Assembly (NCBI GenBank): GCA_012064415.1
Contig: SSNU01000311.1
Span: 248,001 to 312,000 of the forward strand
Origin: Gyrodactylus bullatarudis
Lineage: Eukaryota; Platyhelminthes; Monogenea; Gyrodactylidea; Gyrodactylidae
Length of the DNA stretch: 64,000 nt
Reading direction: 5' to 3'
A model generated the notes under the pieces. It searched no databases, was not told the origin of the DNA, and saw nothing but the letters and a program-made list of their open reading frames with translations. Within the stretch, counting starts at the first letter, position 1; each line of letters opens with the position of its first letter. The translations under genes and the position numbers were made by a program. Shown piece by piece: positions 1 through 11,870 of this stretch.

Positions 1-1090
1 AGACAGATTCTCTCTACTGTTACAGTTGTAATTAGGAGAATTTCTGGTAGTAATTTGAGAATTGAATAGAGAGGAAAAATCATATTCACAATTTTAGCAG
101 AGAATTGTGACAAATTTTTATTAATGAGCTTTCCATAACTGTTTGCACAAAATCTGTTTATTTTCCCACAAATGTTTGAATGCTTAATCAAGTTTAATGA
201 AATGAACCTCAAACAAAAATCAATATTGCTGTACTATGAATTTTTCTTCTTCTTCACTGGTTAACGTGGGAACAAATTTCTTTTAACGATTGATCCTGAA
301 TAAGGTCAAGATTGAGCTCAAGATCCATTAGGCATGTGATTATGATCTGAAATAAGGATGTTTCCATCTTTTTTTGTGTTTAGAAACAAGGTATACTATA
401 ATTATTGATTAAATTCCAAGGCTTTTTTGTCAAATAGAACAATCAGTATCATTAATAATGAATTTATTTTTGATATATTGCAGTGAGTTGCACTATTGAT
501 TGGAAATACATTCATTATTTTGGTTACTAATTATTCCTGTATCTCAGGGCTAAGCATTTTTCTTGCCAGGAGATATTTTGAGAGAACTTTGAACAAAAAC
601 TTTTTTCTTTGGTCATCTCATATATTGATGCATATAAAAATAAGTTGATCAACAGGACAAGATATATTTTCCAATAACAAGGGACGCCCAAAATTATTCC
701 AAATTCTGTTATTAGTTTTTCTAGGTTATTTTTCCCTTTATCTTTTGTTAAACAATGGGGACTTTAAAAAAATCTGACAGAAAATGAATCAAACTTCTTT
801 GTCAGAAACTTTTCTTTTAAGAAATATATACCACTTGGTTTGTTCTAATTTATTTTGTAACACTCAACTCTGAAAACCTATCATTTTTAGGCTGTTCAAT
901 TATTGGTCATGATGCGAGGCATACCATTCCGTTTCTATTACATGCATTTTCATTTGTGAAATAAGAATGTGAATTTGATTTATTTAAAGATGGTCTCAGT
1001 TCTGTTTAGTCTAACACAGTGAGTTGAACTATAAAACCGTAGACTTATTTAATATTCTTGCCCAAGTATTTTCAACCCTTCATGTTCTAT

Positions 1091-1555
1091 TGTTCCACCA
1101 GTGGAACACAACAATTTCTTGAATGGTAATTCAAACTGAAAGATTCCTTTTTCACCCCTCATTAGAAAGGAAATTTATTTAGCTTCAAAAATATGTATAA
1201 TTCATAAAAATAGCTTACACTGATGCCGACCAGAGTTACTTAAAGAAGGGTGATTTTTTGAAAATGTAGTCAAATGGTTAAAACGTGTTTTTGAAAAACT
1301 ATTTGCTTAGGTCGTAGGAAAAAATAAAATAACTTTCTATCGTAAAATAATAGCTGTAGATTTTAAATATTCAATTGCCTGCTCGATATCTCTAACAGTT
1401 TAGAAGATAACTGGTTTTAGAGCCAAAAAATGCCAATTTCAGCCTCTATTATCTTTGAAAGGATTCAGATTCGGAATCAGCATAACTATTTTGATAAGTC
1501 TTGAAATTTACTCATTTGTGTGATGAAAAAATAATAATTTGGGACACGAAGGATT
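1091..1555 (-). repeat. Dispersed repeat family A, copy 1
   Basis: About 460 bp that match, as reverse complement, the stretch at 30866-31300 over nearly their whole length with scattered substitutions and small indels. One end carries an 8-bp inverted repeat with a 2-base spacer, TGTTCCACCAGTGGAACA (1091-1108). Shared blocks include GAGATATCGAGCA and a run around AAACCAGTTATCTTCTAAAC on the reverse strand. Neither copy holds a coding frame shared by both, so this looks like a non-coding dispersed repeat, probably a non-autonomous transposon. The class is unknown. The remaining sequence from 1 to 2337 shows nothing else I can support apart from the doubtful ORF at 1694-1915. Confidence 0.75.
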
Positions 1556-1693
1556 AAATAGGAATTTTTATTATTTCTCTACATCTCAGAAACAATGTAT
1601 GAAATTTTAGATTCCGATTACACTTTTGACTTTATTTTCGCATACATCTATCATCCTTCTATTGTAACAATTTATAATCAGAGCTGCGATGAA

Positions 1694-1915
1694 TTAAAGA
1701 CACACAGTCATTGTCCAAATTTTCAAAATAAGCTCTAGTTCACTATTTCGGTAAGTTAAATCAGATTGGTTATCTTCATTTACAAATATCGTTGTTAAGT
1801 AGTGCTCGAACGATTTACAAATCTCATTGGATACAGCTGAATAGACCCAGCTCATAAGGCAAAAGCTGATTAAGAGGAGATGAAAGACGAACTTACAACC
1901 AGTCCATTTTTCCAT
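1694..1915 (-). CDS. Doubtful small secreted-protein ORF
   Basis: A 73-codon frame opens at an ATG at 1913-1915. Residues 9-26 are hydrophobic (KFVFHLLLISFCLMSWVYSA), as in a signal peptide, followed by a hydrophilic acidic stretch. No family is recognised. A consensus donor (GTAAGT) and an AATCAG acceptor 31 nt apart lie inside the signal-like region. If they are used, the start would shift to an overlapping ATG and the hydrophobic segment would shorten. No clear polyadenylation signal or downstream exon was seen. It could equally be a chance frame in AT-rich DNA. Confidence 0.2.
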   Translation of the reverse strand: MEKWTGCKFVFHLLLISFCLMSWVYSAVSNEICKSFEHYLTTIFVNEDNQSDLTYRNSELELILKIWTMTVCL

Positions 1916-2337
1916 TATTTTTCTAAATAAAGTTACACTCAAGTAAGAAATAAAATAGCTTTCACATTTTTTGTCTAGTACTTTCAACTCATTTTACATC
2001 CATATGATTTCTCTTGCAATTTTTATTTTCTTTTTTGAAATCAAAAGAAATGAAAAAATGCTCTTTCTACATTACATTAATAATTCTAAATGCTTTTGAC
2101 GTAATGTGTTTAAATCAAGATTTTATTTATCAAAATGATGGTTTTATATGTAGCTTTGATCTGAATTCTATATTATTTCTTTAGTGTTGTGAGAGAAATC
2201 ATCTATGCTTAGATTCTTTTATTCTCATTAAACAAGACTGTAGAGAAATTTTTTTTTAATTTCTTTATAAAAATTCCCGATTCAAATACAATTATTGTAC
2301 AGAATTTTTGATTAAAATATATATTTAAAATAAGTTA

Positions 2338-4782
2338 TTAACAAATTTTCTCTATCACTGGTTGGCGCTTAGAATGGAATTCGGAAACATTCCATAAAAT
2401 GTCTATAAATCTGTTTTCACTAGTTTTGAGCATAGTTTTCATGAGATGTGCTTCTTCTGGGTCAACATGAGACTGTAGGAATATTAGAGACATGTAGTTA
2501 TAGATAAATTCAGAGATTAGAGGTTGATAAGTGTTCCTTTTGAAGTTTAATACCCTCAAAATATCCAGGAATAGAGGGGTTTTGTAAAATTCCAGGTTTG
2601 TAATGGCACTACATTTCAATATCACAGAAGCTAGAGAGTTATTACAATATTCGAATCCTAGGGTTCCCGCGACAACCATCCTGGACAAAGACTGGCTGAA
2701 TTCCAATAGGTACCTTGAGCTTCCATTGACCTTGAAAGCTTGGTTAAAGAATATGAAAGATTCCACTTTATCTTCATTCGTATTTGATAGAAAAGTTGTA
2801 ATTTTTGTCAACATTTCAGCATTCAAGCTAGCCAGAAAGTTTTTATGGTCAAGCAGATACTCATGAACCTTATTGAGAGATGGAAACATTTCAAGATTAG
2901 AGAAAAGTTTCGGATAGAGTAACTTCTTTGCGTATCTATAATTCTAGATAAAACAAAAAATATTATTTTTCATTTCTACTTGTAAGTATTTTGGATATTT
3001 ATAAAATTATTTTGCTTACTTTTATTATGATCATGGGTAAGAATTTTTCTATCAATTTTCTCAAGTATTGTTTCGGAAAGTATACTGAAGTCGCTCTTTT
3101 CTCAAGTGCAAATAAAATATAGGAAATATCTTCAATGTCATCCATTGAGCACTTCTGGTAGATAATTCTTAGCACTTCATATGAAAGCTTTGACAGTATT
3201 GTTGCACATAACGGAAATGAAGTATTGATAAAGTTTATGAAAATATTCAAGCAATTCGTCTGATCGGAAAAATATCTAAGATATTTGGCCAAGAGTAGAG
3301 AGGAGGCCTGATTGGAGCCAATAAAGTATTTTTGGGCCACTGTAAAAAACACTATTTGTCTGGCGATCTTGTCAGAACTGAAAAATTGAAAAAAAATATA
3401 AACGACAGCGAAAAATTCAGAGCCAATACTAACCAGAAGACGACTTAGTCAAAATAATCATTCATTTAACACTGCTATAAGTTTGCAGATGTTTTTTTTA
3501 AGAGATTTCTATGAAACTTAATAATATTTTATTCAAAGTAGATTTTTCATTTCAATTCGAATTAACAAAGTCCAAAAAATTCTATGAACCCTAGAATGAA
3601 AATTTTCTATTTGCTTATGGAAGTTACAATACAAATTGGGGTGCATATGTTGTGACAAATTTGGATAATTTGCCGATTATGCATAATCTGCAAGTTTTCC
3701 TGCTGATTATTCATAATTGGCAAAAACCTGACGAATATGCATAATTTCATTCAAATTCATCAGGTTTCTGCCAATTATGAATATAAAGGAATTAAAGGGT
3801 GGATGGGCAATCGATCTATGCTTATACGTATTAGATATGTATTACAGGTTTTAAATATATATTATGGTTTTAAATAATTGATAAATACAGATTTGTATAA
3901 TTTTTTTTGATAAATATTTATAATTAAATAACGTGTTTTCTTGAATCTGTATTTATCAATTATTTAAAATCATAATATATATTTAATACATATAACCATA
4001 GATCGATTGCCCATCCACCCTTTAATTCCTTATTATTTATATTCTTGCAGATTATGCATAATTTTATTCAAATTCATCAGGTTTTTGCTAATTATGCATA
4101 ATCACCAGGAAAACTTGCAGATTATGCATAATTAGCAAATTATCCAAATTCGTCACAACATATAGATCTCCAAATTTCAAACTAGGGTTTAATCAATTTT
4201 CAAACAAAACTCATGATTCTCTACGCCTGTATTGGATTTTATCCTGCAGATTTGTGAAAGATACTTTTTTGTCATTCTTTGCTGGAATTTGGCAAAAGGG
4301 AATTAGATTGACTTCCCCCTGTCTCTTTGTCCATAATAATGACGAGTTGTATTTTAACTTTTCTTATTTAAATCGTATCAGATAATAATTTTCTAGTTTA
4401 TTTATTCCTAGTTTAGAAATATGTGAAATAATATATATTTATAACCAAATGCGCATTTCTCAAAGGATCATCAGTGGTCTCTCTTTGAAAATGATAAAAG
4501 TTTAAGTTTGAATGAAAAATAATAATTTACAATTTACGAAAAAATAGTATAAGAGGAATACATTGTTCTTTAAATTTTTTAGCTTTTAAAATGTTTCACT
4601 TACATTTTGCAGTTAAGAAATTGATAAAAATCCATTTCATCATAGTAAAAGAAGACAGATTGATCACATGAAATTATTGATTCATCAGAGTCTTTCATCT
4701 CCTCAAGATCAGCTTCCCTAATGAGCTGGGTATATTCAGCTGAATCAACTTTTCCTATGAGATTTGTAATATTGTGTTTCAT
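2338..4782 (-). CDS. Three-exon gene of unknown function, helix-rich protein
   Basis: I do not recognise this protein. Three frames join in phase: exon 1 at 4604-4782, exon 2 at 3020-3377, exon 3 at 2338-2943. Donors are GTAAGT (4603) and GTAAGC (3019); acceptors are TTTTTCAG and TTATCTAG. The product is about 380 residues. It starts with an acidic segment (EADLEEMKDSDES) and continues as alternating amphipathic and leucine/phenylalanine-rich helices to the end, with no zinc or catalytic motif and no convincing membrane segment. The pattern recalls helical-repeat proteins such as the FASTK family, but I see no diagnostic motif, so this is only a suggestion. Intron 1 (about 1.2 kb) hosts the palindromic element at 3648-4160; intron 2 is 76 nt. 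The start is the first ATG of exon 1; an upstream exon cannot be excluded. Confidence 0.6.
3648..4160. mobile_element. Long-TIR foldback/MITE element with TA target site
   Basis: A 513-bp element made almost wholly of two long inverted arms (about 250 bp each) around a short AT-rich centre near 3905-3925. Its tips read TGTTGTGAC and GTCACAACA, and TA flanks both ends, as expected for Tc1/mariner-type insertions. The arms carry several copies of the perfect palindrome ATTATGCATAAT (3676, 4051, 4091, 4121) and decayed variants. There is no coding capacity. It sits in intron 1 of the unknown minus-strand gene. The arms differ at several positions, so the insertion is not very recent. Confidence 0.8.
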
Positions 4783-5577
4783 TTTTTCGGCAAAAATTCC
4801 AAAAGATTTTCATCCATCTTCCATAGTGAAAATGATTCACGGATTTATGATTATTTAGGATGTGGAAATTTTCTTAATACGCTTCTAGTTTAGTAGAAGT
4901 GATGGGGATTCGATTCTAACCTTAAATTCTATTGGTTGAATTTGATTGGTTATAATTTGTGCATCCATTATACACATATGAAGCTAATATGCAGCAGCAG
5001 TGAAAAGAATAAAAATTCATTCAGTTCATTCTACTATGCACATTATATATTGCAAAAGATTAGTTTCCAACACTTAAATGCGTCATAGAGAAAGAGAATT
5101 ATCTCGATTGATAAATTCAACTAGAATTATATACAGTAGAATAGAAGGTCTTAGAAACATTCATTAGTTTCTTCTAATTCATACTTTAATTTACTCATGT
5201 ATTTTGGAATTAGAATACAAAAAAGTTGAATAAAATTTAATAATTTTTACAATCTGAGATATTTTCTTGTTTTTAAAAGCATTATCCGAATTTGGTAGAG
5301 ATTTGATCTACTGAGAAGTTCTTTAAATGAGTTCTCATTGAGCATGATGCGTGGAACTGAAATTTAATGATTGGTTAATTTATAAAAAGAATTTTATAAG
5401 AGAAATATATATTTCGCCAGGTCTTATCAATCTCTAATCCTGGTTTGATTAAATAATATTTACAAAGTTTTTTAATGAATAAATAGTAAAATCCATTTAC
5501 AAAACTTCCAATTGATGAAAAACCAAAAAACTTCTCCATTCTTGATTTGTTTAAGTATAGAGAAGAAAAATTAAAAA

Positions 5578-6903
5578 TCAATTGGGCCAAGGTAACTGCA
5601 AGTCATGAAGATGGTTCTTTTGGATACATAGGTTAGGGTCCTCTCCCATTATGAAGAACTTTTCTCTTATTTTAAGTTCTGTTAGATTGTCGTTTGGGCA
5701 TTTAAATAAAATTTTGAAATTTTCTTCATTTGCCTCACAACCACATCTATCCAAATGTTTTTTGATTGAAGAACTATTCTTATTGAGATGCTCGTGTATT
5801 CTAATCGCAAGTCTTCTTTTGGTCCGTCCAATGTATTTAGCACCACAGGTAGCTTCGAAGCAGTAAATGAGATTTGATTGTTCTTTTGGTTCTAGCCTAT
5901 CTTTAAGTTGAAATTTGATCAAACTTGTTGTTTTGAATACAACCTTCAATTGTATGCCATTATAATTTTCATTTACAAGTGTGTTCAGCTTTCTTCTTAA
6001 GTCATGGCTATGTCCATCTCCCTTGAATGTTAGTCTGACATGAATTTGGATATTCGATTCACTCTGTTCATTTTGAGTCTCTTGTTGGTTAGCTTCTTCT
6101 TCTAAAGCCTTCTCAATGTATTTTCGAACGAAGTTATCTGGATATCCATTTTCCTTCAGTCTTTCTTTTATTCGGTTTATCTCATTTAGTACCTCTTCCT
6201 CACTGACTATTCTCTTGGTTCTCTTGATTAGACCGATGATTAAACCTGATTTGTAACTTTTCGGACAAAAGCTTTCGAAATGTAGATACTTTCCCGTATC
6301 TGAATTCTTTTTGTATATATTTCTCCGGAGAGTACCATCAGGTTTTCTAGTCAGCTTTACATCTAAGAAACTTAATGCATTGTCTATTTCGTCTTCTTTT
6401 GTATATTTGATATTTGGGTGAATTGAATTCATCTCTCTGTGAAATTCTGAAATAGATGCATTCGGTTTCATTATGATAAAAGTATCATCTACATATCTTA
6501 TATACATTTCTGTATATCTGTTGATGATCTGGTCCATTCGTTCTTTTTCTAGGTAACCAAGGAAAATGTCTGCTAATATTGGACTTAGTGGGGACCCCAT
6601 AGCTATACCATCTTTCTGAATGTATACTTCATTTTGGAATGAGAAAGGAATGTTGGTGCAACACACTTTTAACATTTCGGTTATTTCATTTCCATTCAAT
6701 TTGAAGGTATTTCTATTGTTGTCAACATACGAGCAAATAATACTGAGTGTTTCTTCAATCGGTATATTTGGGAAAAGTGATGCTATATCTAAGGAAACCA
6801 TTGCTCTCTCTCCAATGTTTACGTCTTTAACCTTCTCAACGAATTCAAATACATCTTTGGTTCAAGCCAAATTTGGTTCAAATTTAATGGTCTCACTATT
6901 TTA
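5578..6903 (-). mobile_element. Decayed Penelope-like retroelement (RT plus GIY-YIG)
   Basis: The uninterrupted frame 5578-6861 encodes about 427 residues. Seen in order: a reverse transcriptase core with MVSLDIASLFPNIP, GIAMGSPLSPILADIF and the catalytic YVDDTF; then a lysine/glutamate-rich linker; then a C-terminal GIY-YIG-type nuclease with LIYCFEATCGAKYIGRTKRR followed by HEH. RT followed by GIY-YIG is the hallmark of Penelope-like elements. Upstream, the same frame still reads like the family but is broken by TGA (6862-6864) and TAA (6901-6903), and the N-terminal part is missing or unreadable. It is therefore a 5'-damaged, probably inactive copy. It lies in the gap between the unknown gene and CHMP7 and is oriented like both. 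Confidence 0.9.
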
Positions 6904-7696
6904 AATTTTGTCTGCTCCGTAGTCGAGATGGAGTGGAATAGATTGATTAAAAAAGAGTAATACAAGGTCTGATGCAGCAAAAAAATTTCCGAATCTGAAG
7001 ATTTCAAGTATGGAAGCAGCATGAAATTGAAGTCTCAACTTGATCATTATAATTTAGTTCCAGGTCCTTAATCTGGATATCCATTGGCTCCAGTTGTATG
7101 TTGGGGGTAGGACACAGCATTTTAGTTTGACTGAGGGTCAGCCCAACTTGTTAAAGTGACAAGTCTAAGTGTATGGAATATCTTTATTGTATCATGTTGT
7201 TACTTATAAGTAAATTGTAGGAAATCTTTTTGAGTTAGTTCATATTTTGTTAAACAATGAGAATTAAGATCTGTTCCGATCTATTCAAGTGTGTATTCGG
7301 CGTATAAAAATCTTCCTATACCGATCTAGCACAATTATTCAATAGACTATGGTCAAGTTTAGAAACTAATTTTTATTATATTTTTTATCTTTAATTCAAG
7401 TATCTATTGATCGAAAAATTTCGGGCTTGTTTAGAAAAGAATTAATTTGATGGTGAAGACTCTCTATAGAATAAAGTGAAAATCAGACTTTACAATCTGG
7501 AATAATTTATTATGATCTTTGTAGGGAAATAATCTGGATCACATTTAGTATTATTTAAAATTATAATTTTATAACTTTATTTTATATTGTTTATGAGACT
7601 GATAAAAGAAAAAACTTAAATACATATAATGGTTCTTTTTAATAATTCTAATCAAGAATATTTGTATAGAAAAAATAATTTATACTCTTTTGGTTT
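6904..7696. other. Intergenic, no gene seen
   Basis: AT-rich spacer between the Penelope remnant and the 3' end of CHMP7. The part nearest the retroelement (to about 7130) is less AT-rich and may be its unrecognisable 5' portion. A short 33-codon frame can be read there on the minus strand, but nothing identifies it. I see no RNA gene or regulatory motif that I would defend. Confidence 0.4.
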
Positions 7697-9159
7697 CTAA
7701 AAATCACCAAGAATTAATTCTTTTTCCTCTTCAAGATGAGTAAATGATTTTTTTGGTTCGGGTAAATCGTTGACACTGAGTCTACTGAGATTCGATATGG
7801 CTTGATCAATATTGCCTGTTTTGTCAGTTTTCATGAGATCTTCAAGCTCCTTCTCAATGGAATCAGCCGTTGAGTTGTCTTCTGGGAAGGGGAATGCCAA
7901 AATTCCAGACAACTAGAGAAATAAAAATTGACACTTCAAATTTAAACCTAATGATCTTGAATCATCTTGAAAACAATTGAATATTGTAAAAAGGTATCAA
8001 TAATAGAATTTTTGAATAATTTTACCTCGTTATTTTCCTCAGTGACTTGTGCAAGATCATCCACAATATTCTGAGCTTTCTCTATTCCTTTATATCCACC
8101 TGTTGTGGATGCAATTGCCTTTTGAACCTGATTGAGAACACTGAGAATTTTTTCATTGTCACAGGCAGCTTCAATTTGAAGCCAAGTTTCATCCAATTTC
8201 AGAATAACATTTAGATTTTCATTCAACTTTTTTTGGTGAATCTTCAATCTCCGTAACATATTAAGAGCTCCAGTTTTGCTAATGATAATGAAAACAGAAT
8301 CTTACTTGCCAGAGTCTCGCAATTCGATGGTTTTCTTTTTGAGTCTTTCGATTTCATTAGATAAAACTTCTTGGCGTTCTTCAAATGAAATTATTTTTTC
8401 CTTTAAATCAAGCATACAGTCAACTTGTTTAATCTCACTATCAGACAGAGCAGTTAGCTTCGACTTGATATCTTTGGCTACCCTGATCGCTTTTGAGTTA
8501 AGATTTTGGGTGAGATTTCTATAATTAAGGACAAATTTTATATAATCTCTTGATGCTGGATGACTGAAGAATAATTTTAAGCACTTTTCAAACTCCTCAG
8601 TGCTATATAATTTTGGATTCTGTATCAAAACATTCTTGGTGGCATGTTCATGAAAAAATTCGAGAAATTTTTCACAACAATTGTCAACAATATGTGGACA
8701 AATGAGAGCTGTTTTTTTATCACCATATGATCGTGTCCTCAAAATTTCTGTTGATGTCTTTTGCCAAAATAAAGACATCAAAGCAGAAGGAATAAATACT
8801 GAAGTCCGATAGGAATAATAAAAAAATTTCTGCAAAAAGTTGGAATCCGCAACTGGATGAGCAATAATTTTCTCTTGAAATAGAATATTGAAAATCTGGT
8901 ACATGCATTGAGGTATATAGTTTGTTTTTTCTCTAGGAAAATATCGACCAAAAGTAGATTCTATTGTCTCTTCATTGAAAATAACAATGTTATTCTTTGT
9001 CAGATAGTCTAGAACTTTTTTTTTCCAAAAGTTAACTTTATAATCATAGTTTTCCTGATCTATTTCTCTTGGTCTCTTTATTTCTTGCATTAATTCGAAC
9101 ATTCTGTCACAATTTGACCATATAGGACATTGCCTTCTAAATTCAGGTAAAGACTGCAT
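7697..9159 (-). CDS. CHMP7: Charged multivesicular body protein 7 (ESCRT-III)
   Basis: ESCRT-III subunit that, in animals, binds inner nuclear membrane proteins and recruits CHMP4 to seal the reforming nuclear envelope. Exons: 8306-9159, 8026-8278, 7697-7912, joined in phase to give 440 residues (human about 453). The N-terminal 230 residues form the family's tandem winged-helix region; the Snf7-type half follows, with coiled-coil KEKIISFEERQEVLSNEIERLKKK and NKTGALNMLRRLKIHQKKL spanning intron 1. The C-terminus has the acidic SIEKELEDLMK segment typical of CHMP7. Intron 1 is only 27 nt (8279-8305, GTAAGA...CATTAG); splicing it creates the conserved Snf7 sequence, while reading through hits TAA at once. 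Intron 2 is 113 nt. The gene is head-to-head with DNAJC1 across 108 bp. Confidence 0.93.
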
Positions 9160-9267
9160 TTAAAAAGGTAGATAGTTGAAACAATTAAAGCCTTTTAAAA
9201 AATGCCACGATACTAATACTACTAGTTTTAATTAGCAGTGTTTTTAAACAGATTCTACTTGTCAAAA
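9160..9267. promoter_or_regulatory. Shared promoter interval, CHMP7 and DNAJC1
   Basis: Only 108 bp separate the CHMP7 and DNAJC1 start codons, so both 5' UTRs and core promoters must fit here or overlap the genes. No TATA box or known motif stands out. The function is inferred from the arrangement alone. Confidence 0.5.
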
Positions 9268-11183
9268 ATGAAAGGGTTAATTCTACTCTTCCTCCTCTTT
9301 CTGCAAACTATAATTTCTTTTGATTCCAATGAAATGGCTATGTTTGATCTTGTTGAAGAGTTGGACATGACTTTTTATGAATTTCTTGGTGTTCAACAAG
9401 TAAGATTTTTCTAATTATTATTCAGGACGCCTCATCTGCTGAAATTAAAAGGGCATATAGAAAACTAACACTCCAATATCATCCAGATAAGAACCCTGGG
9501 AATGACGAAGTTTCGGCTAAATTTAGACAGTTATCTGGAATCTATTCCGTTTTGAAAGAAGAAGAGAGTCGTCAACAGTGAGTCCTGATACCGATATGTT
9601 CAAATTACATTTATCAAATTTAATTCGTTAGATATGATGATGTTCTTGAATATGGTCTTCCTGATTGGCGACAACCTGCCTTTTATTATCGACAGCTTAG
9701 AAAAATGACCAATGTTGAATTGATCGTTGGAATGTGTCTAATTTTCATCTGTATCCATTACGCTGCCATTTGGGGAATAGCATATGAGAAAAGATGGACA
9801 TTTGAAGAACAATTAAATACAGCCTATAAAAAACATAAACTTTCTGGGAAAAAGTTAGAATCAGTTAATATTCAAATCAAAGATGATCTTCAGCAAGTCC
9901 CTTTACCCGGCTTCTTCGATATTCTTCCATTTGCCTTGCTCAGGGGGGTTGTCAGTTTATTAAAATCAATTCCCTCTAGCTTCAATTTTATCCTCTCTCT
10001 CATCTCGAAAAACTCAAATGATTGCAAGACTTTAAAAAAAGACAAATTGCCTCCCAAGAAATCAAAAGAACTAAAGGAACGAAAAATAGTTTCCTCTCCC
10101 AAGAATGAACCATTGAAAAAGGTCATGCTTAATCCCAGAGCTTGCAAGAACCTTGAAGAAGTTGAGATTTCTTCTGTAAGTCATTGATATATATTTTCAA
10201 TTCATAATTATCTACTCTCTTTACTTAGTGACTTCATACTAGATATAATAAACTAAAATCGGAATAATTCTCATTATCTCGTATTTTTGATTTTCCCCTT
10301 TTGCAAATTTACCTTTTCTTTCAAATTTCCAACAGAAAGTCAACACTGATCATTGGACTCTTGATGATGAGCAACAATTGATAATTTTAATCAATAAGTT
10401 ACCAAATAATTCTTCCAAGTGGACCTCAATTGCCAATACGATGCAAAAACCTTTTGATGAAGTCATCTATTTTGCTAGAAATCTCTTGAAAGAGCGTATG
10501 AGTTCTTTCGGTTTGAATAATAACAAAGGTATGTCTTAATTTAAGACTCTTAAATTGCATAACATTTTATTTTCATTCAGAATCCGCTTCCGGTTCTAAT
10601 TTCGAAGTCAATGAAAATGCTGCCTGCTTTGATTCTGAGAATGAACAAGACGCTGATAGTGGTAATAAAGAAGTGGATATCATAAGTAAGCAATTAATAC
10701 ACCAAGTAAAATGCATACGTGTAAAGATATTTCTATTTGTTCCGCGTAAAATTTATTCTCACATACTTTTATTCTAAAAATTGATTGGTATAGTTCTCTA
10801 GTATTTATATTTCAGTAAACTTGAATATTTTGACTCAGTTTATTTTGATTAATATCTCATCATATGTACTTTTTTCTTGATTAGTTAATGGAGATCAGAT
10901 TGATGAGAATGTAGACTACAATGACACTCATGTCAGTCATAGGCATGCAAAACTAATGGAAGAGGAACAAGCAGATGAAATGAAGGAGAACGATAAGCTA
11001 TGGACTAAAATTGAACATCAAAAGTTAGAAGCAGCTCTTAAAATATACACCAAGGATAATTCTGATAATCGATGGCAATCAATTGCAGATCACGTAGGTA
11101 CCAAATCGAAAGATGAAGTCATCAAGCGATGTAAACTAATTTCAGCTCATTGTAAAAGGAAGAATGCAAAAATGTTTGTTTAA
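9268..11183 (+). CDS. DNAJC1: DnaJ homolog subfamily C member 1 (ER J-protein, two SANT domains)
   Basis: ER membrane J-protein that presents BiP on the lumenal side and has cytosolic SANT domains. Exons: 9268-9399, 9426-9577, 9632-10175, 10336-10528, 10581-10685, 10885-11183, all phase-compatible, giving 474 residues. Seen: a signal peptide (MKGLILLFLLFLQTIIS); a J domain with HPD at 63-65 (LQYHPDKNPG); a transmembrane segment at about 123-145 (VELIVGMCLIFICIHYAAIW); a basic linker; SANT 1 from about 280 (DHWTLDDEQQLIILI...WTSIAN) and SANT 2 from about 410 (LWTKIEHQKLEAAL...RWQSIADHVG). Intron 1 is just 26 nt (9400-9425) and splits the J domain at GVQQ/DASSAEIKRAYRKL; intron 2 is 54 nt. AATAAA lies at 11265-11270. 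Signal, membrane segment and paired SANT domains separate it from cytosolic DNAJC2. Confidence 0.93.
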
Positions 11184-11264
11184 AAACTATCAGTCAACCT
11201 ATTGTTATTTTGAATTGTATTGTATATATTTTAATTTCATCCTACAATCATGATTATGTGGCCA

Positions 11265-11270
11265 AATAAA
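11265..11270 (+). terminator. Polyadenylation signal of DNAJC1
   Basis: A canonical AATAAA 82 nt after the DNAJC1 stop codon. On the opposite strand an AATAAA (complement of 11303-11308) serves the convergent coiled-coil gene, so the two transcripts probably end within about 40 bp of each other. Confidence 0.6.
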
Positions 11271-11338
11271 CTTAGAAATTCAAATTAATAAAAAAATAAA
11301 ATTTTATTAATATGAAAATAGCTTATAGAATGCAAATT

Positions 11339-11765
11339 TTAGTGATATGTAATTTGATAGCTAATTAAAGTTTTTTCAATTTGATCTTTAATATCAATAA
11401 TAATTTTTTCTTCCAAGTTTTCATCATCCTTCTGAGACTCATCAAGTCTAAAGTATAAAACAAAGGAGAAATACTTTTTATTTATCTCCTGTAAATTATC
11501 AACTAGTTCAGATAGTATTTTGATAATCTTTCTCAGTCCCAAATCCTTTTTTACACCTTGATTTTTTATTTTTTCAGTAAAAATCGTCAGCTAAAATAAA
11601 TAAATTTGGCTTCAATACTTTTTCCTTATAGTGATTTATTTGATCATGTAGTATATTATATTTGAATTGATTCTTTTCTTTTGAAGAAATTGTATCTGAA
11701 AATCGTTCATTATTTTCATTTTCTAGTCTCCCACTATTACTCAACTGACTGGAAAAAAAATTCAT
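11339..11765 (-). CDS. Small coiled-coil protein, unrecognised
   Basis: Two exons, 11619-11765 and 11339-11590, give a 132-residue product. They are separated by a 28-nt intron (11591-11618, donor GTATTG, acceptor TTTATTTTAG). Without splicing the frame stops four residues after the acceptor; with it, the sequence runs on in phase (HYKEK/LTIFTEKIKNQG). The protein is highly charged, with heptad-like helices (LHDQINHYKEKLTIFTEKI, RKIIKILSELVDNLQEINKKY), and looks cytosolic or a subunit of a larger complex. I cannot place it in a family; small BLOC-1 or kinetochore-type subunits look similar but no signature is visible. It is convergent with DNAJC1 and divergent from TIM9 across 105 bp. Confidence 0.65.
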
Positions 11766-11870
11766 TTTGTATTTAAATATATCTCGTGTATTTAGTAAAA
11801 GACTATTTTTCCAATTAATTGTGTTTAAACTTGGTACAATTATAATTATTTTTCATAAATTAACGTGAAA

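Noticed and set aside
5375..5590. Minus frame just downstream of the Penelope remnant
   Set aside because: Most likely 3' non-coding sequence of the element; no protein feature.
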